Of a stretch of 64,000 nt of DNA, positions 1 to 8,407 are shown piece after piece (within the stretch, counting starts at the first letter, position 1; each line of letters begins with the position of its first letter). The stretch lies in NCBI RefSeq assembly GCF_032401055.1, contig NZ_CP135529.1:620001-684000 (forward strand). The letters are read 5' to 3'. Below the pieces are notes generated by a model. It searched no databases, was not told the origin of the DNA, and saw only the letters and a list, made by a program, of their open reading frames with translations. This DNA is from Tardiphaga sp. 709. Its GTDB lineage: Bacteria > Pseudomonadota > Alphaproteobacteria > Rhizobiales > Xanthobacteraceae. Made by a program: the position numbers and the translations under genes.

Positions 1-488
1 GAGCCCGCAATATCCACGAACAGGACGAAACGCTCTTCCTCGACCGGCGTGTGATAGCGCCCGGTGAAGAAGTTCAACAACGCGCGTCCGCCGACGAGAT
101 TGGTGATTGCCAAAGCGAGATTGACGACGATGGAGACGACGACCGAATAGACCAGGCTCGACCAGAACGTATCCTCCGCGATCTCGAGCGTCCGCCCGAT
201 CAGCACATCCGCAAGCCGAAACCATTGCACGGCCAAAATCACGACGGCGTAGAACGCGCTCTTGATCAGGAGGTTGGCGGTGAACGAGCGACCGCTCAAC
301 CAGATCCGGATCGGACCATCGGCCACCATGATTTCGAAGCCGCCCAAAACCGTGCTGATCACCAATCCGATGACGAGCCCGGGCAGAATGGGCAGATCGT
401 GGGTGGCACTGAACGCCACGCCGGCGGCGCCGCCAGCGGCTATAATCGTCGTGAGGACCCTTAGTTTCCGTTCAAGCCTGGCGTTCAT
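1..488 (-). CDS. Membrane-bound class III adenylate/guanylate cyclase, C-terminus cut by window edge
   Basis: The minus-strand frame opens at an ATG (486-488) preceded by a strong GGAGGG ribosome site and runs off the window start, leaving 162 codons. About four hydrophobic segments (roughly residues 9-27, 31-55, 66-91 and 105-130) are followed by HTPVEEERFVLFVDIAGS. The FVDIAGS stretch is the typical opening of the class III nucleotide cyclase catalytic domain, with its first metal-binding Asp. The likely role is cyclic nucleotide synthesis at the inner membrane. The catalytic domain beyond this Asp lies outside the window, so cyclase activity and ATP/GTP choice cannot be judged. Confidence 0.85.
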   Translation of the reverse strand, partial: MNARLERKLRVLTTIIAAGGAAGVAFSATHDLPILPGLVIGLVISTVLGGFEIMVADGPIRIWLSGRSFTANLLIKSAFYAVVILAVQWFRLADVLIGRTLEIAEDTFWSSLVYSVVVSIVVNLALAITNLVGGRALLNFFTGRYHTPVEEERFVLFVDIAG

Positions 489-679
489 GGTCCCTCCCAC
501 CGGCACAGCCGACGGGAGGGTATATCAGATCGTCCAAGGGCGGGCTGACACGGGCCGATGGCAAAGGTTGCCCGCCAGCAGACCGACGCGCGGCCTCACC
601 GAGCCCTGCCGTGCTGTGCACGCCGCTATGATCTTCATCCTTTTACAACCACCCTAAGCTTCTCGCCGGCAGCGGTCAG

Positions 680-695
680 GTTCCGTTAACGGAAC
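680..695. promoter_or_regulatory. Perfect 16-bp palindrome between divergent cyclase genes
   Basis: The sequence GTTCCGTTAACGGAAC is fully self-complementary. It lies in the 320-bp gap between the divergently transcribed adenylate cyclase (start 488, minus) and diguanylate cyclase (start 810, plus). No other structure was seen in that gap. A dimeric repressor or activator operator is the simplest reading; the protein that binds it is unknown. Confidence 0.45.
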
Positions 696-809
696 TCGCT
701 GCATTTAGTGAAAATGGATGCGCTCATCGCGTCCGGCGGGGAGACCAATGCAGCCATCGGATCACGAAACCGCACACAGCGGCGTCACACGCACGTGGGA
801 CCGACGGCA

Positions 810-2069
810 ATGAGCACAATGACCATCTTCTGGTTCACGCTCGCCAACTTCCTGTCGTCAGGTCTCGTCTGGGCCTATGTCGCACGCTGCTATCCGAACT
901 TCGTCCCGGCCCGCTACTGGAGCGCCGCCTCATTGAGCGCGTCGGCCGGCTCTGCTCTCGGCCTGCTGTTTCCCAATCCCATCGGCCTGCTGTTCGCCGC
1001 GCAGATGACAGTTCTCGCTTTCTGTCTGTCAGAGGTCGGCATCCGCCGCTTTTACGACAGGCCTACATCCTGGATCGCCACCGCTCTGGTGATTTCCGCG
1101 AGTCTGGCCGGCTTCATGTTCTTCAGACTGGTCATCGACGAATATGCGATGCGCGTTGTCGTCTACTCGCTGAGCCAAGGCATTCCCGTGGCGCTGACGC
1201 TACCGCTGCTACTGTCGCGTGATCATCGGCGCAGCAATCACGGCGCACGGATGGCCGGCTACCTCTCGATTCTCCTGCTTGTTGCTTTTGCCTGCCGCGC
1301 GATCGCCGCGCTGCTTCATCTGGGCGGCAGCGAGACGACCATGGTGACGGTCGATGCGGTACAGGCCGGCTTCATGCTCGTGGCGGCATTCCTCGCCATG
1401 ACATGGAATTACGGACTGCTGATGATGGCGATCGACCGCCTGCGTGGCGACGCAGCCGAACTGGCGCTGATCGACGATCTGACCGGCGCCGGCAATCGCC
1501 GCCGCCTGTTGCAGCGGATGGACGAGGAATGTGCGATGGCGCGGCGGACCGCACGGCCATACGCACTGCTGGCGATCGACCTCGACGGCTTCAAGGCGGT
1601 CAATGATGGCTTCGGTCACAGCGCCGGCGATGACTGCCTGAGGCAATTCGCCCAAGCGGCGCAAGATCAGTTGCGCCCCGGCGATACGCTGGCCCGATGC
1701 GGCGGTGACGAGTTCTGCATCGTGCTGCCCGACACTGACCTGCAGCAGGCCGGCGAGATCGCGCGGCGCGTGCTGGCGGCCTGCCCGCGACAATTTGGCA
1801 ATGCCGGACACAAAGTGAGGACTCTATCCGCCTCCATCGGCGTCGCGCAGTGGTCCTCCGACCTCATCGCCTCCCCCGAACGGCTGATGGCGGCCGCCGA
1901 TCACGCCCTGTATCAGGCCAAACACAGCGGCAAGAACCGGGTCGTGCTCTATGAGCCTGCACCGCCGCTGGCACCGATCTTCGATGACGAGATCGGAAGC
2001 GCTCCATTGCCGGCACCGCATGCCCTCATTGCAATGACCGGGCCGGATCACCACCATTCCGGCTTCTGA
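810..2069 (+). CDS. Membrane-anchored GGDEF diguanylate cyclase
   Basis: Makes cyclic di-GMP from two GTP. The N-terminal half is hydrophobic (about six membrane segments, MASE-like), followed by a GGDEF domain with the intact signature CGGDEF at residues 298-302 and an RPGD inhibitory I-site five residues upstream, so product feedback inhibition is likely. No EAL domain is present. The start is uncertain. The frame is open from an ATG at 708, but its first 34 residues are hydrophilic and unlike the family. The ATG at 810, with a weak GGGA upstream, directly precedes the first membrane segment and is preferred. The gene is divergent from the adenylate cyclase, so two second-messenger enzymes share one control region. 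Confidence 0.88.
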   Translation: MSTMTIFWFTLANFLSSGLVWAYVARCYPNFVPARYWSAASLSASAGSALGLLFPNPIGLLFAAQMTVLAFCLSEVGIRRFYDRPTSWIATALVISASLAGFMFFRLVIDEYAMRVVVYSLSQGIPVALTLPLLLSRDHRRSNHGARMAGYLSILLLVAFACRAIAALLHLGGSETTMVTVDAVQAGFMLVAAFLAMTWNYGLLMMAIDRLRGDAAELALIDDLTGAGNRRRLLQRMDEECAMARRTARPYALLAIDLDGFKAVNDGFGHSAGDDCLRQFAQAAQDQLRPGDTLARCGGDEFCIVLPDTDLQQAGEIARRVLAACPRQFGNAGHKVRTLSASIGVAQWSSDLIASPERLMAAADHALYQAKHSGKNRVVLYEPAPPLAPIFDDEIGSAPLPAPHALIAMTGPDHHHSGF

Positions 2070-2202
2070 GACCTGCGGCACCATGATGAATTGCGCGTGA
2101 CCGCCTTCACAAATAACGCGTATTTCGCCCTCAAAATGCTAAGCAGCTTCCCGAATAACACGCGGCTTTCTGACTCGGCCTTTTCCAAAGGATAATTTGC
2201 CC

Positions 2203-2973
2203 ATGCCTTCGTTCCGTTTTCTCGCCTGCGCCGCTTTGGCCCTCGCGCTGTGTGGCGCCCCCGCGGTCGCATCGGCGCAGACGTTCAATGACGCCCAGCG
2301 CGGCGAGATCCAGAAGATCATCAAGGACTACCTGATCACCCATCCGGAAATCCTCGAAGAGGTCTCTGCCGAACTCACCAAGCGTCAGGCCCTGGCTGAA
2401 GCCGAGAAGCATCAGGCCGCAATCGCTGCGAACGCAAACACCATCTTCAACTCGCCACGCGGCGTCGTCGTCGGCAACAAGGATGGCGACGTCACCTTCG
2501 TCGAGTTCTTCGATTACAATTGCGGCTACTGCAAGCGCGCCATGGATGACATGGTCGGCATCATGAAGAGTGATCCGAAACTCAAGGTCGTGCTGAAGGA
2601 ATTCCCGGTGCTCGGGCCCGGCTCGGTTGAAGCCGCCCAGGTTGCCGTCGCCGTGCGCATGCAGGATCCGACCGGCAAGAAGTATCTCGACTTCCACCAG
2701 AAGCTGCTGAGCGGCCGCGGCCAGGCCGACAAGGCCCGCGCGATGGCAGCGGCTAAGGAAGCAGGTCTTGACGTCGCCAGACTGGAGAAGGACATGGCCA
2801 GCCCGGAAGTGCGCGCGACCATCGAAGAGAACTTCAAGCTCGCGGAATCCATGGGCATGAACGGCACGCCGAGCTACGTCATCGGCAAGCAGGTCGTGAT
2901 CGGCGCCGTCGGCGCGGAAGCGCTGAAGGAAAAGATCAATCAGGCGCGCTGCGGCAAGGCGATCTGTTCGTAA
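2203..2973 (+). CDS. Periplasmic DsbA-family thiol:disulfide protein
   Basis: A 256-residue exported thioredoxin-fold protein. A signal peptide (hydrophobic core about residues 6-20, cleavage after ASA) is followed by a helical N-terminal extension of the Com1/ScsC type and a thioredoxin domain. The active site is CGYC (C107, C110), and the cis-proline loop is GTPSY. It probably oxidises or isomerises disulfides in periplasmic proteins; the N-terminal helices suggest possible oligomerisation, as in ScsC. The ATG at 2203 is chosen because AAAGGA (2187-2192) sits 10 bp upstream; the TTG at 2197 would be only 4 bp away. It is monocistronic, ending at a strong terminator. Confidence 0.9.
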   Translation: MPSFRFLACAALALALCGAPAVASAQTFNDAQRGEIQKIIKDYLITHPEILEEVSAELTKRQALAEAEKHQAAIAANANTIFNSPRGVVVGNKDGDVTFVEFFDYNCGYCKRAMDDMVGIMKSDPKLKVVLKEFPVLGPGSVEAAQVAVAVRMQDPTGKKYLDFHQKLLSGRGQADKARAMAAAKEAGLDVARLEKDMASPEVRATIEENFKLAESMGMNGTPSYVIGKQVVIGAVGAEALKEKINQARCGKAICS

Positions 2974-3040
2974 GTACCAAAACCGGCGAGGTCGATTGAT
3001 ACCTCCCCCTGATTTAAGACGAACATCGCGGAAATATGAC

Positions 3041-3068
3041 AAACCGGCTGCATTGCAGCCGGTTTTTT
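3041..3068 (+). terminator. Rho-independent terminator after the DsbA-like gene
   Basis: A perfect 11-bp stem (AAACCGGCTGC / GCAGCCGGTTT) with a 3-nt ATT loop runs into six consecutive T. It lies 68 bp after the stop codon at 2973. Confidence 0.9.
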
Positions 3069-3172
3069 ATTTATCTTTCGGTGGCGGTCAAAGCCGCTGA
3101 ACGCCATCTGTGATAAAATAACTCATACTCACCGGAAAAAAGGATGCAGCGGGCACCCCGCTTAAGTTCCCA

Positions 3173-4081
3173 ATGTTGACCGATACCAAACAGGAGCAGC
3201 GGCTCCTGAAAATCTCGATTTACGTCACGCTTCTCATTTCATTTGCCAGCATCGCTTTCGGGCTCGCCATCAGTTCGCGTGCTATCGCCTTCGACGGTTT
3301 TTACACGTTGATCGACGCAGCCATGACCGGCGTTGCATTGCTGACCGCACGACTGATCAGCAGAGGCGAAGACGACCGCTTCCAGTATGGCTACTGGCAC
3401 CTTGAACCGATCCTTGCGCTGATCAACGGCACGGTGCTTAGCTTCGCCTGCGCCTATGCCTTCATCGACGGCCTTAACGGACTGATCACCGGCGGGCGCG
3501 CCATCGAATTCGGCCCCGGCGCCATCTTCGCTGCGGTGGCGGGCGCCATCAGCTTCGGCATGAGCATCTATATCCGCCGCTCGGCCGGCGAACACGGCTC
3601 GCAACTGCTCGACATCGATGCCCGTGCCTGGCTGATGGGCGGTGTACTCAGTCTGGCGGTCTGCATCAGCTTCCTGCTCGGAGCGGTGATGGCGAAGACT
3701 CCAGCAGCGGCCTATGCACCGCTGGTCGATCCGCTGATCCTGCTGGTGGTTGCGATCTGCCTGCTGCCGTTTCCGCTCTCGACGATCTGGAACGCCGGGC
3801 GCGACATCCTGCAGGTCGCACCGAGCGATCTCGACGAAGAGGTTCGCGAACTCGCCCAATCGATCGCGCATAAGCATGGCTTCAGCGACTACAGCTCACA
3901 TGTGATGCGCTCCGGCCGCCAGCAATTCATCGAGATCGGGCTGGTCGCGCCATCGGGCGAGATCAGCAAGACGTTCGCCGAACTTGATGCCATCCGTGCC
4001 GAGATCGCACTGGCGATGGGCGGCCTCAGCCCGGGTTACTGGCTGACGGTCGATTTCACCGCCGACAAGCGCTGGGTGTAA
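3173..4081 (+). CDS. Cation diffusion facilitator-family transporter (COG3965-like) with atypical metal site
   Basis: 302 residues with about six membrane segments and a cytosolic C-terminal domain, the layout of CDF metal/proton antiporters. The TM2 region has DGFYTLID (D41 to D48) and the following loop RFQYGYWHLEP corresponds to the GHGKAE loop of YiiP. The usual four-ligand zinc site (D/HxxxD in TM2, HxxxD in TM5) appears lost: Y44 replaces the first TM2 ligand, and in TM5 the HxxxD position reads as an Ala and a Gly (DARAWLMGG). Fold assignment is firm; transport of zinc or iron should not be assumed. It is convergent with the PQQ dehydrogenase, the two stops being 1 bp apart. Confidence 0.82.
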   Translation: MLTDTKQEQRLLKISIYVTLLISFASIAFGLAISSRAIAFDGFYTLIDAAMTGVALLTARLISRGEDDRFQYGYWHLEPILALINGTVLSFACAYAFIDGLNGLITGGRAIEFGPGAIFAAVAGAISFGMSIYIRRSAGEHGSQLLDIDARAWLMGGVLSLAVCISFLLGAVMAKTPAAAYAPLVDPLILLVVAICLLPFPLSTIWNAGRDILQVAPSDLDEEVRELAQSIAHKHGFSDYSSHVMRSGRQQFIEIGLVAPSGEISKTFAELDAIRAEIALAMGGLSPGYWLTVDFTADKRWV

Positions 4082-4082
4082 G

Positions 4083-6107
4083 TCACATCAGCGCTTTACT
4101 CCTTGCACGCCAGGTAACACCGCCGGCAAGGAGAAGGACAAGCACCGCGCCAAACGCGATCGCGCCGGCGCGGAGCCGACCACCGGGACGATCGATGTAG
4201 AGCGAGCGCAGCGATGGCGCCTCTCCGTCGCGCGCAAGACGAAACGCCACGACGCTGTCGCCGATCGAGGTGCCGGATTCGGAATGGCCACCGGCGGCGA
4301 TGACCACATACTGCTCTCCACCGATGGCGTAAATCATGGGATTGGCGACACCCGGCACCGGCAATCTTCCCTGCCAGAGTTCGGCGCCGGTCTTCGCATC
4401 ATACGCACGCAGGTAGGCATCCATCGCGCCGGTGAAGATCACGCCGCCGCGCGTGGCCAGGAGGCCGTTGACCAGCGGTGTGCCGGTGGCCAGTGCGAGA
4501 CCCAGTGGCGCGATGTCCTCGGTGGTGCCGACCTTCGACTCCCACAGCACCTTGCCCGCCTTGAGGTCCACCGCGACCATCGCGCCCCAGGGCGGCTTGT
4601 TGCAGGGCATACCGAGCGGCGACGCTACAAGCGCCCGCGTCATGGCAAAGGGCGCACCGCGCTGCGCGCCGAAATCGGTACCGGCCGGCGGCCTGTAGTT
4701 CTGCGCCTCGGCGCGTGGGATCAGCGTAACCCGATGCACAGCGCGGCTCGTATTGGCATAGAGCAGCTGGCTGACGGGATCGAAGGCAACACCGCCCCAA
4801 TTGACGCCGCCGCCGGTCATCGGAAACAGCAGCGTCCCGGCGCCCGTCGCGGGTGGCGTGTAGAGGCCTTCGTTGCGTCCACCGGCCAGTTCATCCCGGC
4901 ACTTGCCGCGATCCCAGAATGTCACGCCGAACGCCTCATCCGGCGTCACGCGTTGTGGCAGCAGTATCGGAAGATGCGTGGGAAAGGGCTGCGTCGGCGA
5001 CAGCGCTTCGCCGGCGACGCCGCCTTGCGGAACGGCCCTCTCCTCCACCGGCCAGATCGGCTCGCCGGTGGTGCGATCCAGCACGAACAGAAAGCCCTGC
5101 TTGGTGGCCTGGATGACGACGTCGCGCGAACCGCTTGCAAGATCGATGCGGGCCAGCGTCGGCTGCGCCGGCACGTCGTAATCCCAAACATCGTGATGCA
5201 CAATCTGGAACGACCAGACCAATTCGCCCGTGTCGATCTTCAGCGCAACGACCGAATTGGCGTGCGCATTGTTGCCGGGCCGCTTGCCGCCCCAGAAATC
5301 GGGACTGGGCGACGATGTGGGCAGAAACAGCAATCCGCGTTCGTCATCCGCCGACATCGGCGCCCAGACATTGGCGTGACCGGCCTCGATGCCCGCATGG
5401 ATCAGCGGGTCCCACGACCATCGCAGCGCGCCGCTGCGCGTATCGAACGCACGGACAGTGCCCTTCGGTGCGTTGACGCGCCGATTATCGGCCAATGAAG
5501 AACCTACCACGACGACGTCACGGCCCACCACCGGCGGCGATGTAATCTGGAATTCGCCGGGGCCATCGAGCGGCATTCCCGGATCGAGCTTGACCTCGCC
5601 CTGTGCGCCGAAGTCAGCACAGGGCAATCCCGTTGCCGCATCCAGCGCAATGACACGGGCATCGTTGCTGCCCATGAAGATGCGGCTGCGACAGGTCGCG
5701 CCGGTTCCCGCGCGATCGTCACGCCAATAGGCGACGCCGCGGCACACCCATCGATTGGCCGGACGCACATCCGCTGCGACCCGCGCATCGAAACGCCACT
5801 TCTGCCGGCCGCTGGCAGGATCGAGCGCAATCACCTCGTTGAATGGCGTACAGAAGACGAGACTGTCTTCAACCAGGAGCGGTGTTGCTTCGAATTTGGT
5901 GTGCGCCATCTGCGCAGGTGTGCGACGCAGGAGATCACCGGTCTGGAAGCGCCAAGCCTCTATCAGGCGGACGACATTGTCGGGGGTGATCTGATCCAGT
6001 GGCGCGAAGCGCGAGCCGCCGCGGTCGCCGCCCCAATGCTCCCATCCGAGAGCAGGTGCTACCGACAGGACTACGAGCGCCAGGATTCCTCCAATCCAAT
6101 TCCTCAT
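4083..6107 (-). CDS. PQQ-dependent membrane-bound dehydrogenase (quinoprotein glucose dehydrogenase-like)
   Basis: 674 residues. A signal or anchor segment (about residues 5-19) is followed by WEHWGGDRGGSRFAPLDQI, the usual opening of the eight-bladed quinoprotein propeller, with repeated W-motif strands (for example GKVLWESKVGT and GAELWQGRLP). A hydrophobic C-terminal segment (AIAFGAVLVLLLAGG) would anchor it, facing the periplasm. It would oxidise a sugar or alcohol and pass electrons to quinone; substrate is unknown. No cytochrome c domain (CxxCH) was seen. The ATG at 6107 is chosen because the domain starts about 20 residues later; the frame is open to 6239. Its upstream side carries a terminator-like hairpin at 6189-6221, and no PQQ synthesis genes are nearby. 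Confidence 0.85.
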   Translation of the reverse strand: MRNWIGGILALVVLSVAPALGWEHWGGDRGGSRFAPLDQITPDNVVRLIEAWRFQTGDLLRRTPAQMAHTKFEATPLLVEDSLVFCTPFNEVIALDPASGRQKWRFDARVAADVRPANRWVCRGVAYWRDDRAGTGATCRSRIFMGSNDARVIALDAATGLPCADFGAQGEVKLDPGMPLDGPGEFQITSPPVVGRDVVVVGSSLADNRRVNAPKGTVRAFDTRSGALRWSWDPLIHAGIEAGHANVWAPMSADDERGLLFLPTSSPSPDFWGGKRPGNNAHANSVVALKIDTGELVWSFQIVHHDVWDYDVPAQPTLARIDLASGSRDVVIQATKQGFLFVLDRTTGEPIWPVEERAVPQGGVAGEALSPTQPFPTHLPILLPQRVTPDEAFGVTFWDRGKCRDELAGGRNEGLYTPPATGAGTLLFPMTGGGVNWGGVAFDPVSQLLYANTSRAVHRVTLIPRAEAQNYRPPAGTDFGAQRGAPFAMTRALVASPLGMPCNKPPWGAMVAVDLKAGKVLWESKVGTTEDIAPLGLALATGTPLVNGLLATRGGVIFTGAMDAYLRAYDAKTGAELWQGRLPVPGVANPMIYAIGGEQYVVIAAGGHSESGTSIGDSVVAFRLARDGEAPSLRSLYIDRPGGRLRAGAIAFGAVLVLLLAGGVTWRARSKALM

Positions 6108-6188
6108 CGAAGCACAGCTCCGCAGATCCCGACTGACATGACCTGATGTTAGTCGTTGAGCCCGCCCTGTCCATGTCGAACGCATAGT

Positions 6189-6221
6189 AAAGAGGCCGGC
6201 TGCGTAACAGCCGGCCTCTTT
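6189..6221. terminator. Strong hairpin, terminator-like
   Basis: A perfect 14-bp stem (AAAGAGGCCGGCTG / CAGCCGGCCTCTTT) with a 5-nt loop. The arms end in A and T runs, so it could end transcripts from either side. It lies 73 bp downstream (minus strand) of the small ORF at 6294-6422 and upstream of the PQQ dehydrogenase, which it would insulate from read-through. Confidence 0.7.
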
Positions 6222-6293
6222 GAAATCGATCAATATCACAGCGATAGTTACGCGATGCCGTCGACTGTCGTCTCGCCGTCATCCGGGCGCTGC

Positions 6294-6422
6294 TCAAAGC
6301 AGCGACAGCTTGTTTGCCGTATTTTCCAGTACCTCGGCGACGAAATCGGAGACCGAATTCTCGATCGGCGCCGCTTTCGCGATCGTCTGAATGATCATCT
6401 CCACAAAGGCTGGCATCGCCAT
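6294..6422 (-). CDS. Possible 42-residue helical protein
   Basis: A short frame from ATG (6420-6422) to TGA encodes MAMPAFVEMIIQTIAK followed by a charged amphipathic helix-like tail ending NKLSLL. No recognised family. Support comes from position: it is the only plausible source of a transcript ending at the hairpin 6189-6221, and composition looks coding. Against it, no Shine-Dalgarno sequence is visible. Low confidence. Confidence 0.3.
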   Translation of the reverse strand: MAMPAFVEMIIQTIAKAAPIENSVSDFVAEVLENTANKLSLL

Positions 6423-6497
6423 TTTCGTTATTCGATGGTGCAATATACGTGCTGCCATTTGGTTCCGGCTGAGACTTCTTCATTCCATTTCCGACTT

Positions 6498-6508
6498 AGG
6501 AACATCCC
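6498..6508 (+). promoter_or_regulatory. AGGAACATCCC element, possible weak EcfG -35
   Basis: The 11-mer AGGAACATCCC upstream of the DUF6894 gene is repeated exactly at 6807-6817, where it forms part of a consensus EcfG promoter. Here the -10 position 16 bp downstream of GGAAC reads GATT rather than CGTT, so activity is doubtful. Confidence 0.35.
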
Positions 6509-6550
6509 CAACGGTGGTGGATTGCCCTTTACGGAGGAGGAGAACGAGCA

Positions 6551-6757
6551 ATGCCAAAATATCATTTCGAGATTGTCGATGGTTTCCGGCTGGAGGACCC
6601 CGTAGGTCTGGATTGTAGCGACGACACGCAAGCCAGGGATGTGGCCAAGAATATTGCTCATCAAATCGCAGTTGATATCGCAGGCGACAGTGACCGGAAG
6701 GTCGTCGTCATCGATGACAACGGCGATGAAGTCTACAAGACGAAGATCAAGCCCTGA
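6551..6757 (+). CDS. DUF6894-type small acidic protein
   Basis: 68 residues, no signal peptide or membrane segment. The pattern (MPKYHFEIVDG, then a GLDCSDDTQARDVAKNIA helix, then KVVVIDDNGDEVYK) is that of the small DUF6894 proteins common in Bradyrhizobiaceae, whose function is unknown. The start is fixed by a GGAGGAGGAG ribosome site (6534-6543). It lies just upstream of a DUF1236 gene and shares an 11-bp upstream element with it, which hints at a common stress response. Confidence 0.75.
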   Translation: MPKYHFEIVDGFRLEDPVGLDCSDDTQARDVAKNIAHQIAVDIAGDSDRKVVVIDDNGDEVYKTKIKP

Positions 6758-6807
6758 CGCGGCGTGACCTATGCTCATAACAAAAGCAATGGAACTATAC
6801 TTTCTCA

Positions 6808-6832
6808 GGAACATCCCTCTATCAGTGCCGTT
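6808..6832 (+). promoter_or_regulatory. EcfG (general stress sigma) promoter for the DUF1236 gene
   Basis: GGAAC (6808-6812), 16-bp spacer, CGTT (6829-6832): an exact match to the alphaproteobacterial EcfG consensus GGAAC-N16-17-CGTT. It ends 34 bp before the ATG at 6867. Confidence 0.75.
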
Positions 6833-6866
6833 GTACGGCGGGCAATGCATCGCGAGGAGAACCAAG

Positions 6867-7598
6867 ATGAACAACCGTTTATTGATGAGCGTCGCCGCTG
6901 CTGCACTGATTGCGGGTTCGGGTTTCGCTAGCGCGCAAAATCCCGGCGGCGCAGGAGCCGCAACGTCGGGTGGTGGCGCTGCCGGAATGACCCGTGACGC
7001 ACCGGCGGGCGGTGCTGCGCGTAGCGGCGCAACAAGTGCGCCCGCAGGCGGCGCGGCTGCTGATCGTGCTGCGCCGGCCGAACGCAACGCACCCGTCAAC
7101 AAGGACGAAGCGACCGACACCACCAACAAGTCCGAGCAGAAGCCGGCGGTGAAGTCGACGCAGTCCGACGACAAGATGCAGCGTGACGACAAGCGTGCGA
7201 CCGATTCGACCCATGACGGCGGAAAAGCCGGCAAGGACATGAAGGCCGATACCAAGGCTGGCGATACCAAGGCGGGTGCAGACACGAAGTCGACATCGAC
7301 CGAGACCAAGTCGACCACCACTACCGGTCAGGCCGGCGCAGGCGCCAAGCTTACCACCGAGCAGCGCACCAAGGTCACCACGGTCATCAAACAGCAGAAC
7401 ATCCAGCCCGTGACCAATGTGAACTTCTCGATCTCGGTCGGCACCCGTGTGCCGCGCGAGGTCCGCTTCCACCCGCTTCCGGCTGAGATCATCACCGTCT
7501 ATCCGGATTGGCGCGGCTACGAGTTCTTCCTGGTGCGCGATGAGATCATCGTCGTGAACCCGCGAACACTCGAGATCGTCGCAGTCCTCGATGCCTAA
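6867..7598 (+). CDS. Exported DUF1236 protein with Ala/Gly/Lys/Thr-rich linker
   Basis: 243 residues. A signal peptide (MNNRLLMSVAAAALIAG, cleavage after ASA) is followed by a long low-complexity region rich in Gly, Ala, Lys, Asp and Thr (about residues 25-165, with repeats of the type KAGDTKAG) and a folded C-terminal DUF1236 domain (VPREVRFHPLPAEI to IIVVNPRTLEIVAVLDA). DUF1236 has no assigned function; it occurs in rhizobial cell-envelope proteins. The ATG at 6867 has GAGGAGA upstream; the open frame extends to 6771 but the longer form would bury the signal peptide. An EcfG promoter precedes it, so induction under general stress is likely. Confidence 0.85.
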   Translation: MNNRLLMSVAAAALIAGSGFASAQNPGGAGAATSGGGAAGMTRDAPAGGAARSGATSAPAGGAAADRAAPAERNAPVNKDEATDTTNKSEQKPAVKSTQSDDKMQRDDKRATDSTHDGGKAGKDMKADTKAGDTKAGADTKSTSTETKSTTTTGQAGAGAKLTTEQRTKVTTVIKQQNIQPVTNVNFSISVGTRVPREVRFHPLPAEIITVYPDWRGYEFFLVRDEIIVVNPRTLEIVAVLDA

Positions 7599-7621
7599 GG
7601 CGGCGCGTCTGATGCAACACC

Positions 7622-7650
7622 CGGGCGGGCTCGAAAGGGTCCGCCCGTTT
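7622..7650 (+). terminator. Probable terminator after the DUF1236 gene
   Basis: A 7-bp GC stem (CGGGCGG / CCGCCCG) with a 12-nt loop is followed by TTT. It lies 24 bp after the stop at 7598. Confidence 0.55.
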
Positions 7651-7888
7651 GCTATCCGGCACGCTCCGCCCCTGTCGTGAGCCGGCAGATTGCCGGAAAT
7701 GGCGCCAGCGGCTTTAACCTTGGTTAATAAGCTTTTTCCATAGGTTCCACCGGGCTTTTTATGAATTAGGTGAGGTATTTGGCTGGGGGAACCGGGGCTC
7801 TAGAGGCTTCCCCTCCGCGGTTTGGTTACCTATAACCCCGGGCAGAACGGCGCCCACCCGCGCCCATTGCGATTGCCCGGGATGTCCG

Positions 7889-8356
7889 ATGGCCAATACC
7901 ACGACCAACACCATCTACGTGCTCAACGGCCCCAACCTCAACCTGCTCGGAATCCGCGAGCCGGACACCTATGGGCATGCAACTCTGGCCGATGTCGAGA
8001 AGCTCTGCGCAGCCGCCGCCGCGCAATATGGCCTGACCGCGGATTGCCGGCAGTCCAATAGCGAGAGCGAGCTTATCGGCTATATCCATCAGGCCCGCGA
8101 GAAACACGTGGCCGGCATCGTGATCAATGGCGGCGCTTACTCGCACACCTCGATCGCGTTGCATGACGCCATTGTCGGCGTGCGCATTCCCACCGTGGAA
8201 GTGCATGTCAGCAACGTCTACACCCGCGAAAGCTTCCGCCACCATTCCTTCATCGCCAAGGCAGCCTTTGCCAGCCTCTGCGGCTTCGGCATCGAAGGCT
8301 ATCGCCTTGCCATCAGCGGCCTTGCCGCAAAAATCGGTGCCAACGCCATCGCGTGA
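7889..8356 (+). CDS. aroQ: Type II 3-dehydroquinate dehydratase
   Basis: 155 residues. Dehydrates 3-dehydroquinate to 3-dehydroshikimate in the shikimate pathway. The flavodoxin-like family signature NGPNLNLLG is followed by active-site R23 and Y28, N80, H86 (SHTS) and the EVHVSN segment, so all catalytic residues are present. It is the housekeeping copy: it sits directly before accB-accC, an arrangement common in alphaproteobacteria. Compare the second copy at 29866, which lacks the His corresponding to H86. Confidence 0.96.
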   Translation: MANTTTNTIYVLNGPNLNLLGIREPDTYGHATLADVEKLCAAAAAQYGLTADCRQSNSESELIGYIHQAREKHVAGIVINGGAYSHTSIALHDAIVGVRIPTVEVHVSNVYTRESFRHHSFIAKAAFASLCGFGIEGYRLAISGLAAKIGANAIA

Positions 8357-8407
8357 CGCGCCCGCTTCGCTCTTTATTCGTCTTTCACTTCAGACATTGG
8401 ATTTCCC

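Noticed and set aside
4284-5498. 404-codon plus-strand frame opposite the PQQ dehydrogenase
   Set aside because: Shadow of the real minus-strand gene, no recognisable motif.
7714-7727. TTAA-N6-TTAA resembling a CtrA site upstream of aroQ
   Set aside because: CtrA sites need a 7-bp spacer and the flanking bases do not match.
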